The notes: a model not told the origin generated them from the letters alone. Numbered from the stretch's first letter, positions 14,690-21,798 are shown. The stretch: DNA of 21,798 nucleotides from Dechloromonas sp. UBA6271 (GCA_002440665.1 DJUX01000022.1:1-21798); one strand, 5' to 3'. A program made the numbers and translations.

Positions 14690-14941
14690 ATGGCGATTCA
14701 TGCAACCGTAGGGTTTTTCAAAAAACAGTTTATTGCCGAGTTGAGTGATGGCCGACACCTCGGACAGCAAGATTTTCTAAAGATGGCAGAGGCGCTGTAT
14801 TGCGCTGGCGTACTGGCCGATGATGTCAGTTTCGAGTGGAAAGCCGGCCAACGAATGATTACCGCCGGTCAAAAGGTGGCGTTGTGCGCGGAAATGCGTC
14901 GCCTGGCGCGCGAGCGGCGCGTCTTGTCTATTGCCGCTTAA
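14690..14941 (+). CDS. Small hypothetical protein (83 aa)
   Basis: I do not recognise this protein. It starts MAIHATVGFFKKQF, has no signal peptide or membrane helix, and is probably a compact alpha/beta domain: a first strand pair, a helix around DFLKMAEALYCAGV, a strand (DVSFEWKAG), and a basic C-terminal helix (CAEMRRLARERR). AGGAGG at 14679-14684, 5 nt before the ATG, is the strongest Shine-Dalgarno in this part of the window and fixes the start; the frame's extension to 14651 is unsupported. The gene is isolated. It lies between the GST gene and remnants of mobile elements, inside a pair of 12-bp repeats. Cargo of a former mobile element or a free-standing regulator are both open. Confidence 0.7.
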   Translation: MAIHATVGFFKKQFIAELSDGRHLGQQDFLKMAEALYCAGVLADDVSFEWKAGQRMITAGQKVALCAEMRRLARERRVLSIAA

Positions 14942-14948
14942 AATCTGT

Positions 14949-14978
14949 TCCGTGGAGCGGCACTTGGGTAGCCACGGA
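14949..14978. terminator. Hairpin after the small gene
   Basis: TCCGTGG and CCACGGA pair perfectly around a 16-nt loop, 8 bp after the small gene's stop. No T-run follows, so it is either a Rho-dependent structure or part of the mobile-element debris. Confidence 0.3.
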
Positions 14979-14983
14979 CCCCG

Positions 14984-14995
14984 CATACGCTACCC
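14984..14995 (+). repeat. 12-bp direct repeat flanking the small gene, right copy
   Basis: This is an exact copy of the 12-mer at 14655-14666, 329 bp further on, between the small gene and the IS3-like remnant. Confidence 0.5.
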
Positions 14996-15016
14996 AGCCA
15001 AAAAAGTGGGCCGGGC

Positions 15017-15115
15017 ATCCAGACGATGCAGGCCAAGATTGGTCAGTTAAAGCTGGATAATGATTTTTTAGGCAAGCCGCTCACCAAGGCGGGAATGCAT
15101 TGCGACCGTCAATGA
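15017..15115 (+). pseudogene. IS3-family transposase remnant
   Basis: A 32-codon frame ending at a TGA reads IQTMQAKIGQLKLDNDFLGK, then PLTKAGM. This is recognisable as the stretch at the end of the IS3-family OrfA (leucine-zipper side; normally LHAKIGQLTLENDFLxxALxKAGL). Nothing before or after resembles the rest of the element, and no inverted repeats were found. It is a decayed piece of an insertion sequence, showing past transposition at this spot. Confidence 0.65.
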
Positions 15116-15144
15116 TTTCGCCCTTGCAGGATCATTTGCGCTGA

Positions 15145-15400
15145 CGCCCCCTGTTGTTCGACGACGAGAAGGCCTCGCAGCGGGCGGTGAAAGAAGGCGT
15201 TACAGCGGGCGGCATCGCCAAGCCAGCGATCCCGCATACCTTTTGCCATTTTTCAGAGGCACTTCTGTTGCAGTCCGGTTACGATATCCGTACCGTGCAG
15301 GAACTGCCGGGGCATGCGGATGTGGCGCCGATCATGATTTTTTGCGCATGTGCTGAACAAGGGCGGGTGTGGTGTCACTTCTCCGTTGGGTGTGATTTAA
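15145..15400 (+). pseudogene. C-terminal remnant of an integron-type tyrosine recombinase
   Basis: The frame gives RAVKEGVTAGGIAKPAIPHT, FCHF, LLLQSGYDIRTVQEL and PGHADV. This is unmistakably the C-terminal catalytic region of IntI-like integrases (HTLRHSFATHLL...GYDIRTVQELLGHxDVxTTMIYTHVLNKGG). After ATGATT a run of six T (15338-15343) carries one extra base. The following frame restores HVLNKGGCGVTSPLG and ends at TAA 15398-15400. The catalytic HxxR has become HTFCH (Arg to Cys), and the nucleophilic Tyr of MIYTH is replaced by Phe. The N-terminal two thirds are absent. The gene is therefore dead on several counts. It stops 2 bp before the rarA start codon. Confidence 0.85.
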
Positions 15401-15402
15401 CG

Positions 15403-16719
15403 ATGTCTGAAGATTTGTTTTCCACAACAGGCGATGAATACCGGCACGCCCCGCTCGCCGAGCAACTACGTCCGCAAATGCCGGACGAAGTGATCGGCCA
15501 GCAGCATCTGCTCGGGCCGGGCAAGCCGCTCCGCCTGGCGTTCGAATCCGGACAGCCGCATTCGATGATCCTCTGGGGGCCGCCCGGGGTCGGCAAGACG
15601 ACGCTGGCGCGCATGATGGCGACGCAGTTCCAGTGCGAGTTCATCGCGCTGTCGGCGGTTTTTTCCGGCATCAAGGAAGTGCGCGAGGCGGTGGCGCAGG
15701 CCGAAATGTGGCGCGGGCAGGGCCGGCGGACGATCCTCTTCGTCGATGAAATCCACCGTTTCAACAAGGCGCAGCAGGACGGTTTCCTGCCCTTCGTCGA
15801 ATCCGGTCTGCTGACCTTCATCGGCGCGACGACGGAGAATCCGTCTTTCGAGGTCAATTCCGCGCTGCTCTCACGGGCTTCGGTCTATGTGCTGAAGCCG
15901 CTCGACGAGGCGGAAATGGGGCAACTATTCGACCGCGCCTGCGAACGGGCGCTGGCTGACCTGAGCTTCGATGCGGCGGCTCGCGAGCGGCTGGTCGGGC
16001 TCGCCGACGGCGATGCCCGCCGCCTGCTGAATCTGCTCGAACAGATGCGTACCGCCGCACATACGGCAGGCATTGTTGCGGTCGACGGTCAATTTGTCGA
16101 AGAAACGGTGGCGCAGAGCCTGCGCCGTTTCGACAAGGGCGGCGATGCTTTCTACGACCAGATTTCGGCGCTGCACAAGTCGGTGCGCGGTTCGCACCCC
16201 GATGCCGCGCTCTACTGGCTGACCCGCATGCTCGACGGCGGCGCCGACCCGCGTTACCTAGCGCGGCGCATCGTGCGCATGGCCTGGGAAGACATCGGCC
16301 TGGCCGACCCGCGCGCCATGCAGATCGCCAACGACGCCGCCGCAACCTACGAGCGGCTCGGTTCGCCGGAGGGCGAACTGGCGCTCGGGCAGGCGGTGAT
16401 CTATCTGGCGGTCACCGCCAAGTCGAATGCCGGCTACAACGCCTGGAACGCGGCGCGCGCCTTCGTCAGCAAGGCTGGCTCGCAGCCGGTGCCGGTGCAT
16501 CTGCGCAACGCGCCGACCAAGCTGATGAAGGAACTCGGCTACGGCAAGGCCTACCGCTACGCGCACGACGAGCCGGAAGCCTATGCCGCCGGCGAAACCT
16601 ACCTGCCGGACGGCATGGCCGAGCCAGGCTGGTATCAGCCGACCCCGCGCGGGCTGGAAGGCAAGATTGGCGAGAAGTTGGCGCACCTGCGCGAACTGGA
16701 CCGCAAGGCGAAGAAATAA
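15403..16719 (+). CDS. rarA: Replication-associated recombination protein A (AAA+ ATPase RarA/MgsA)
   Basis: This is a 438-residue AAA+ ATPase, close to the E. coli length of 447. Walker A is GPPGVGKTT (59-67) and Walker B ILFVDEIHRF (Asp115, Glu116). The sensor region is IGATTENPSFEVNSALLSR. The C-terminal tetramerisation/helical part includes SALHKSVRGSHPDAALYWLTRML and EDIGLADPRAMQIA. RarA acts at stalled replication forks and single-strand gaps with RecA and SSB. ATG 15403 begins the family's usual N-terminus (MSEDLF); the frame continues upstream only through the integrase remnant. No ribosome binding site is visible before the ATG, as remnant DNA occupies the place where one would be. 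The stop overlaps the next start by one base. Confidence 0.95.
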   Translation: MSEDLFSTTGDEYRHAPLAEQLRPQMPDEVIGQQHLLGPGKPLRLAFESGQPHSMILWGPPGVGKTTLARMMATQFQCEFIALSAVFSGIKEVREAVAQAEMWRGQGRRTILFVDEIHRFNKAQQDGFLPFVESGLLTFIGATTENPSFEVNSALLSRASVYVLKPLDEAEMGQLFDRACERALADLSFDAAARERLVGLADGDARRLLNLLEQMRTAAHTAGIVAVDGQFVEETVAQSLRRFDKGGDAFYDQISALHKSVRGSHPDAALYWLTRMLDGGADPRYLARRIVRMAWEDIGLADPRAMQIANDAAATYERLGSPEGELALGQAVIYLAVTAKSNAGYNAWNAARAFVSKAGSQPVPVHLRNAPTKLMKELGYGKAYRYAHDEPEAYAAGETYLPDGMAEPGWYQPTPRGLEGKIGEKLAHLRELDRKAKK

Positions 16720-17330
16720 TGGACATGGCGCAGACCATCGCGCTTTCCGCCGGCCTCGCCTGGGCCAGCGGCCTGCGCCTCTATCTGGTGGTTTTTCTGG
16801 CCGGGGTGCTGGCGCATTTCGGCTATCTGCAACTGCCGTCCACGCTGGCGGTCCTGCAGCACCCATTGGTCATCGGCGTCGCCGGCATCATGGCCTTTGC
16901 CGAACTAATCGCCGACAAGGTGCCGGCTTTCGATTCGGTGTGGGACGGCTTCCAGACCTTCATCCGCATTCCCGCCGGGGCGCTGCTGGCGGCCTTCGCG
17001 CTGGGCGAGGTCGATCCGGCGTGGATGGTGGTGGCCGGGCTGATCGGCGGCACGATCACGGCCGGCACGCATTTCGCCAAGGTCGGCAGCCGGCTGGCAA
17101 TCAACACCTCGCCGGAGCCGTTCTCGAACTGGATCGCCTCGTTCGGCGAGGAGGGCATGGTGCTCGGCGGCCTGTGGGCGATGCTGGCCTCGCCGGTGGT
17201 CTTTCTGGTGCTGCTCGCGATCTTCATGGTGCTGGCCGTGCTGGCCATCCGCCTGTTTGCCCGACTGCTGGCCGGGATTTTTCGGCGACTTTCCCGGTCG
17301 ACCGCAGGCGATGCCCAAAGTGGCGCCTGA
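16719..17330 (+). CDS. DUF4126 family membrane protein
   Basis: This 203-residue inner-membrane protein belongs to the DUF4126 group. It starts QTIALSAGLAWASGLRLYLVVFLAGVL and continues with FAELIADKVPAFDSVWDGFQTFIRIPAGALLA. Conserved GTITAGTHFAKVGSRLAINTSPEPFSNW follows near residues 108-135, then two C-terminal helices. Function is unknown. It overlaps the rarA stop (TAATG); a second ATG at 16725 is an equally good start. The last 15 residues (RRLSRSTAGDAQSGA) coincide with a weak copy of the GGTCGACC repeat and end at TGATG, exactly where the truncated exporter frame begins. The natural C-terminus may therefore have been altered by that rearrangement. Confidence 0.85.
   Translation: MDMAQTIALSAGLAWASGLRLYLVVFLAGVLAHFGYLQLPSTLAVLQHPLVIGVAGIMAFAELIADKVPAFDSVWDGFQTFIRIPAGALLAAFALGEVDPAWMVVAGLIGGTITAGTHFAKVGSRLAINTSPEPFSNWIASFGEEGMVLGGLWAMLASPVVFLVLLAIFMVLAVLAIRLFARLLAGIFRRLSRSTAGDAQSGA
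17292..17322 (+). repeat. GGTCGACC repeat, degenerate copy at the exporter truncation point
   Basis: TCCCGGTCGACCGCAGGCGA, followed by TGCCCAAAGTGG, has the core and part of the tail of the copies at 10995 and 18538. It is inside the end of the DUF4126 gene, 8 bp before the truncated exporter frame. Similarity could be chance. Confidence 0.35.
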
Positions 17331-18499
17331 TGTACTCCGGCGCCCTCGTCGCCCCGGTCTTCCGCGACCGCCTCAACCAGCAGTTCATGCTCGGCGCCCG
17401 CAACCAGTCCTTTCTCACCGAGTACGTCTCGGGCATGGCGACGGTGAAATCCCTGCAGATGGAACCCGACATCGACCGCAAGTACGGCGACTTCCTCGCC
17501 CAGTACCTCGCCGCCGGTTTCTCCACCAAGCAGGTCGGCAACACCTACAACGTCATCGCCAACGGGCTGGAACAGGTGATGACCCTGGCCATCCTGATCG
17601 TCGGTGCGCTGCTGGTCATGCAGAACGACGGCTTCACGGTCGGCATGCTGGTCGCCTTCCAGATGTTCGCCAGCCGCATGAGCCAGCCGCTCCTGAGACT
17701 CGTCGGCCTGTGGCAGGAATTCCAGCAGGCCAATATCGCCGTCAAGCGCCTGGGCGACATTCTCGACATGCCGCAGGAGCCGCATACCCTGACCCCGAGC
17801 CGGGAGAACCAGGGGCCGGGCAGAATCGATCTCAGCCATCTCGCCTTCCGCTACTCGGAACATCACCCTTGGCTCTACCGCAATCTCAGTCTGACATTGA
17901 AACCCGGTCACCTGACGGTGCTGATGGGCCCCTCGGGTTCAGGCAAGAGCACGCTGGCCAAACTGCTGCTCGGCTTCTACCAGCCGAATGAAGGGCAGAT
18001 CAATCTCGACGGCAAGGACCTCCGGCATCTGGCGGCCAACGAACTGCGCACCACCTTCGGCGTGGTGCCGCAGGAAACCGTCCTCTTCTCCGGCACGCTC
18101 TACGACAATCTGGTCATAGCGCATCCGCATGCAAGTTTCGAGGACGTGATCCAGGCGTGCAAGGCGGCGGAGATTCATGAGGTGATTGAGAAACTGAACG
18201 ACGGGTATCAGACGGAGATCGGGGAAAGAGGCACCGGGCTGTCGGGGGGGCAGAGGCAGCGGATTGCCATTGCCCGCGCTCTCTTAAAGCGGCCCAAGAT
18301 TCTGATCTTCGATGAGGCGGTGTCGAACCTGGATCAGCAGACGGCGGAGCACTTCGCCCGAACCATCAACAAGTTGAAGGGAAAAGTCACGATGCTGTTC
18401 ATTACGCATCAGATTCCACGGGGATTGGCGGTGGATGAGGTGATCGAGCTTGGGGCAAATACCAACCGGCAGATGGAAGTGGTGGAGGAGGAAAAATGA
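17330..18499 (+). pseudogene. 5'-truncated type I secretion ABC transporter (HlyB-like)
   Basis: This frame of 389 codons matches only the second half of an RTX-type exporter. It begins in the transmembrane domain (APVFRDRLNQQF, GARNQSFLTEYVSGMATVKS) and continues through the last membrane helices (LAILIVGALLVM). The nucleotide-binding domain is complete: Walker A GPSGSGKST (200-208), signature LSGGQ (304-308), Walker B ILIFDEAVSNLD (Asp328, Glu329) and H-loop His360. The peptidase-like N-terminus and first helices, roughly 300-330 residues of about 710, are missing. ATG 17330 overlaps the DUF4126 stop (TGATG), so it may still be translated, but a functional exporter is unlikely. The RTX lipase downstream suggests what the intact gene exported. 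I class it as a pseudogene. Confidence 0.82.
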
Positions 18500-18537
18500 A
18501 GGCAATGAATATGAGCCATGGCGAGAGAAAGACTCTG

Positions 18538-18573
18538 TCGCGGTCGACCGAGAAAAACGGGCAAAAACGAAAT
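18538..18573 (+). repeat. GCGGTCGACC dispersed repeat, copy d
   Basis: TCGCGGTCGACCGAGAAAAA with an A-rich tail (CGGGCAAAAACGAAATT) lies 38 bp after the exporter frame, in the 133-bp gap before the next gene. It shares core, tail character and orientation with copies a, b and c. Confidence 0.55.
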
Positions 18574-18632
18574 TCGGTTTTTCTGTGGCAACAAACTCCT
18601 GCCGCGAATGATGCCGACCTGAGGAAAACCGC

Positions 18633-19487
18633 ATGAAGCCCGCCTTCAAAACCCGCCTTGCCGTCCTTCTGCTCGCCAGCCTGTGGGCGACAGCTACCTG
18701 GAGCTACGACCCGCTCAACCGCACGGAATACCTCGCCAAGATCAAGGAGGCCGAGGCCTATTACAAGGACAAGTGCGAGAAAGTCGCTGGTATCAAGATA
18801 TACAAGACGGTGCCGGACGTAGAAGGGGTGCTTTTGATGAAGGTTCGCCCGGAACGGATCGACAGGGAACTGGCCGACCCTAACTGGCCTGGGGCGGCGT
18901 TTGGGGGGGAGTTTTATGGAGACTCATACATCCGATCCTTCCTTGGCTACGAATATCGCGGTGTCGACAAAAACGGAGTGATGTCATCTGTTCGCGGCTA
19001 TATCAACACCGACAAACGCCCCGGCGGCCTCCCCGGCTACCGCTGGGTCGAAGTCCCCGACCCCAAGGACGGCCAGCGCTATCGCTATACCGGCTCGGAG
19101 AAACCTTCGGGAAAAAAGAACCCGCAAGCCTACAGGGCGGAGTTGGAAAAAGACCCCAACTACGACATGAGCGTCTACCGCTGGTCCCTCGACAAAGTCC
19201 CTAGCCCCAGTAAAACCCCGCCGCGCTACGCCGTCACCTTCGAGGATCACGTCATCCCCGAAGAGCGTGCCCTGTGGGTGGCGAGCAGCACGGTCAAGGT
19301 GCTCGACCTCAAGACCAACGAGGTGCTGGGCGAAATGACCCGCTATGCGATGAGCTACATCCATGCGCCACGCCATTCCATGCCGTGGCTGAACCATTCA
19401 ATTTGCCCGGAAATGAACGTCACAAGCTATGCACAAAGTACCCGCATATTTGTTGATCAAATTCTGATTCCCAAGAAGGAGAAATAA
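18633..19487 (+). CDS. Exported protein of unknown function, partner of the RTX lipase
   Basis: This 284-residue protein has a clear Sec signal peptide (about residues 1-24: MKPAFKTR, hydrophobic LAVLLLASLWATATW, then SYDPLN). I do not recognise the mature part. It has two lone cysteines (in DKCEKVAG and SICPEMN), many Tyr/Pro, and a strand-rich look (YRWVEVPDPKDGQRYRYTG; PPRYAVTFEDHVIPEERALW). AGG precedes the ATG. The stop is 1 bp before the lipase ATG, and the lipase's AAGGAG lies in this gene's last codons, so the two are tightly coupled. A chaperone, inhibitor or immunity role for the secreted lipase is a guess from position; a periplasmic location fits an immunity or folding factor. Confidence 0.75.
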   Translation: MKPAFKTRLAVLLLASLWATATWSYDPLNRTEYLAKIKEAEAYYKDKCEKVAGIKIYKTVPDVEGVLLMKVRPERIDRELADPNWPGAAFGGEFYGDSYIRSFLGYEYRGVDKNGVMSSVRGYINTDKRPGGLPGYRWVEVPDPKDGQRYRYTGSEKPSGKKNPQAYRAELEKDPNYDMSVYRWSLDKVPSPSKTPPRYAVTFEDHVIPEERALWVASSTVKVLDLKTNEVLGEMTRYAMSYIHAPRHSMPWLNHSICPEMNVTSYAQSTRIFVDQILIPKKEK

Positions 19488-19488
19488 G

Positions 19489-21753
19489 ATGTCCGTGCCG
19501 ACCATCGCAGACATGCTCAAGTACGCCAATTTGCAAATGGCGACAGAAGCCCTCTATAACTTTCGGGCAAAGGCTACGCCAAATCAACTCCCCGGAGAAA
19601 TCACAACTACTATTGGGCATTTCAGTGGAGATATTGACCCGAACTGGCTCACCTTGGGCAACGAACACGCCTCCCGCTTCGCCCCGACCGAAGCCGCCAC
19701 GTTCGTCGCCCAGTGGATCGTCGTCGACCACCTCTCCAACACGACAACAGGTTTCAGCGGCACGCTGTTCTACAACGAGGCGGAGAAACAATACGTCATC
19801 TCCTTCCGCTCCACCGAATTCATCGACGACGTCGTACGCGACTGCCTGGCGACCAACGCCATGGAAGTCAAAGCCGGCGGTTGGGCCTTGGGGCAGATCG
19901 CCGACATGGAAGCCTGGTACAAGAGTCTGGTGAAAGAAGGCGGTCCGCTGGCTGGCCAGCACTACAGCGTCACCGGCTACAGCCTGGGCGGGCATCTCGC
20001 CACCGCCTTCAACCTGCTGCGTTGCGAAGATGGCACCATCGGCAACGTCAATAGCGTCGTCACCTTCAACGGTGCAGGCGTCGGGCAAATCACCAACACC
20101 AGCGGCAAACTGGGCGACGTGCTGGCCGACTTCAACCACCTGCGCGAACATCCGGAAACCATCGCCCTGCGCTTTGCCGATGCCGGCTTGGCGGAACTCT
20201 ACAACACCCTGCGGCAAAGCCTGTCCAACGGCCACACGCCGACCGCCGCCGATTTCGCGCTCCTCGACCAGTACCCCAACGACGCCTTCGCCACCGAATA
20301 CCAGCAACAACAGTTCGCCGCGCAAAAGGTCTACCTGAAACAGGCGATGGAGCGGATCGTCACGATCCGGGGCGAAGTCCAACGACTGACGACGGTCACC
20401 GACACTAAGGACGGCCAACCCGCCAATATCCCGGATAGTTCGATTGCCCAGGACAATTTCGAATACCAGATGGCCTACATGTTCGCTTCGGAGAACACGC
20501 AAGCCAAAGCGCTCGTTGCGGGGGGAATCAATACCGTTTTCGGTAAATCCTACGGATCACCGCTGCTAAACAATCAATACGATGTCGTTGGCCGGGAAAC
20601 CACCACCACTCAAATGGCCATGGTTGCGGACTCCCAATGGCATTACGGGACGAACGTAGATTTGTTCATCGAGGACCAGCCGTTGCGCCGGGGAACCGTT
20701 GTTGGCGAGTCCTGGGATCTCCTCATAAAAAAGGACTCGCTGCTCCCGATCAACAACTATACCCAAAACGACTTTGGCGACACCCATAGCCTGGTGCTGC
20801 TCGTCGACAGCCTGAACATCCAGAACCTCCTCAAAACCCTGAACCCGAACACTTCGGACGCCACTCTCAACAGCCTGCTCAAAGCCGCCTCCAACCTCAA
20901 GGCCGAGAGTGTTTCAGGCCAGCAAGGCAAGGCCGAAGGCAATGTTCTGGAAAACATGCTTGACGGCTTATCGCAAATCTTTACCGGCATCGACCCCAAA
21001 TTGCGCGAAGGCAAAGCGGAGAATGGCGATGCGCTGGGTACAGGTAATACCTGGGCCGATAAAACCCTGCGCGAGAAATTCTACGACCAGCTCAACAAAC
21101 TCACCGCACCTGATCTCAGCGACCCACAAAACCCCAAGGAAACCCCTTTCAGCAAGCTGGCCGGCAAAGTCACCGTCGCGGTGCCCGGCACCGACCTTGC
21201 CAGCGACGCCCGTACCGACTTTGCCGCCTTTATCAGCCTCCTGACCGGCTCGCCGGTCGCCCTCAAGGCAGCCCCCGGCCAGGCGGCGGCCGTTGCCGCC
21301 ATCCTTGGCGCCCAATGGACGGACGTTCAAGGAGACAACGTCTATAGCGCCTGGCAGGCCGACCAGACCCTTTCCCCACTGCAACGCAGTTACAGCGACC
21401 AATTTCTCCAAGACCGGGCGAACTATCTCAGCTACCGGGCAGCCATCAATCTGGAAAACAACCAGAGCAACCGAATTCAGGGCGGCGTTCAAGGGCTGGA
21501 CGCCGAATGGCAATATCAAGACAATGCCGCCGGGCAAACCATCACCGTCAGCCCGACGACCGACGGCCTGGGCCTCAGCTATCCGACGCGCTATGTCACC
21601 TTTGGCAGTGCTGCGGGCGATACCCTGAGTGGTGCCGACCAAGCCGACCACCTCTACGTCGGCGCCGGTTCCGACAGCTTGAACGGCGGTGCCGGCGACG
21701 ACTTGTTGACGCGCACTGAAAAGTACCCGGATTTCGAGGAGTCTGCGCGCTGA
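19489..21753 (+). CDS. Lipase-like RTX protein, C-terminally truncated
   Basis: This 754-residue frame has no signal peptide, as expected for a type I secretion substrate. The N-terminal 230 residues form an alpha/beta-hydrolase of the class 3 lipase kind: FSGTLFYNEAEKQYVISFRST leads to the nucleophile elbow GYSLGGH with Ser165. A long linker follows. Near residues 715-740, glycine/aspartate RTX-like repeats begin (GDTLSGADQADHLYVGAGSD, then GGAGDDLL at 733-740). After Leu740 the character changes abruptly (TRTEKYPDFEESAR, stop), and the underlying DNA looks like the end of an insertion sequence. The remaining calcium-binding repeats and the C-terminal secretion signal are lost. Together with the broken exporter, this suggests the locus is no longer functional. 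The intact form would be an exported esterase or phospholipase. Confidence 0.8.
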   Translation: MSVPTIADMLKYANLQMATEALYNFRAKATPNQLPGEITTTIGHFSGDIDPNWLTLGNEHASRFAPTEAATFVAQWIVVDHLSNTTTGFSGTLFYNEAEKQYVISFRSTEFIDDVVRDCLATNAMEVKAGGWALGQIADMEAWYKSLVKEGGPLAGQHYSVTGYSLGGHLATAFNLLRCEDGTIGNVNSVVTFNGAGVGQITNTSGKLGDVLADFNHLREHPETIALRFADAGLAELYNTLRQSLSNGHTPTAADFALLDQYPNDAFATEYQQQQFAAQKVYLKQAMERIVTIRGEVQRLTTVTDTKDGQPANIPDSSIAQDNFEYQMAYMFASENTQAKALVAGGINTVFGKSYGSPLLNNQYDVVGRETTTTQMAMVADSQWHYGTNVDLFIEDQPLRRGTVVGESWDLLIKKDSLLPINNYTQNDFGDTHSLVLLVDSLNIQNLLKTLNPNTSDATLNSLLKAASNLKAESVSGQQGKAEGNVLENMLDGLSQIFTGIDPKLREGKAENGDALGTGNTWADKTLREKFYDQLNKLTAPDLSDPQNPKETPFSKLAGKVTVAVPGTDLASDARTDFAAFISLLTGSPVALKAAPGQAAAVAAILGAQWTDVQGDNVYSAWQADQTLSPLQRSYSDQFLQDRANYLSYRAAINLENNQSNRIQGGVQGLDAEWQYQDNAAGQTITVSPTTDGLGLSYPTRYVTFGSAAGDTLSGADQADHLYVGAGSDSLNGGAGDDLLTRTEKYPDFEESAR

Positions 21754-21798
21754 AAATTACCCAGGGTGATTAACCTCTTCCGTTCCGTTTTGGAGCGG
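21706..21798. mobile_element. Putative terminal region of an IS21-like insertion sequence (partial)
   Basis: The RTX coding pattern stops at about 21706. From there two related units appear in tandem, GCGCACTGAAAAGTACCCGG at 21711-21730 and GCGCGCTGAAAATTACCCAG at 21745-21764. They differ at three positions and start 34 bp apart. Multiple short repeats with a CTGAAAA-T-ACCC core at an element end are typical of the IS21 family. No transposase is within the window, so the identity is tentative. The stop codon of the lipase frame lies in the second unit. Confidence 0.45.

Noticed and set aside
14836..15060. Frame spanning the small gene's end and the IS3 remnant
   Set aside because: Out of phase with both the small gene and the transposase-like reading; no independent support.
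16076..16090. Another GTTGCGGTCGAC copy inside rarA
   Set aside because: It encodes in-frame residues (VAVDG) of a conserved protein and lacks the A-rich tail, so it is probably a chance match.
16583..17329. Upstream extension of the ABC transporter frame
   Set aside because: The frame is open by chance through rarA and the DUF4126 gene. The translation there is Arg/Gly-rich with no transporter similarity, so the exporter homology starts only at about 17330.

Overview
The window looks like chromosomal DNA of a GC-rich betaproteobacterium, most likely a member of the Rhodocyclales (Dechloromonas/Azonexus-like). The basis is the style of the core proteins (TrmA, RarA, UrtA, an AraC/thiolase/SDR module), the high-GC codon use and the gene neighbourhood. 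No database search was possible, so the genus is inference. No rRNA, tRNA or CRISPR array was recognised.

Layout. 1-869 (minus strand): the start of a thiolase gene and a short-chain 3-hydroxyacyl-CoA dehydrogenase, divergent from an AraC-family regulator (1027-2064). trmA (2197-3285) follows. 3286-7035 is an AT-rich accessory island. Two overlapping genes (4051-6346) sit between gene-free flanks that carry a shared 21-bp repeat. The first protein has a DGQHR/ParB-like core and the second a C-terminal R-x4-H motif of the HEPN type. I do not recognise this pair as a named system, and it is the best candidate here for an undescribed one, possibly defence or toxin-related.

7036-10268 is a compact operon of the Hvf/bufferin type. 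It encodes an exported Cys-Gly-repeat precursor peptide, a DUF692/MNIO maturase, a DUF2063 partner, a DoxX-like membrane protein, an ECF-like sigma factor and a 63-residue zinc-finger anti-sigma candidate. Apart from the first gap, which contains a hairpin, all neighbours overlap. Together they would make, modify and self-regulate a copper-binding ribosomal peptide.

10315-14511 holds ordinary genes: an AlkD-like DNA glycosylase, urtA (minus strand, with a good terminator), a VanZ-like membrane protein and a glutathione S-transferase. 14514-15400 is a graveyard. It holds a small orphan gene with a very strong ribosome binding site, an IS3-family remnant, and the C-terminus of an integron-type integrase that has lost its catalytic Arg and Tyr and carries a +1 frameshift. 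rarA and a DUF4126 membrane protein follow.

The right end (17330-21798) is a damaged type I secretion locus. It contains a 5'-truncated HlyB-like exporter, an exported protein of unknown function, and a lipase-like RTX protein whose glycine-rich repeats are cut off by what looks like the end of an IS21-type element. A dispersed intergenic repeat with core GCGGTCGAC and an A-rich tail recurs at gene-module boundaries (10995, 12557, 14514, 18538, and a weaker copy at 17292 beside the exporter truncation point).
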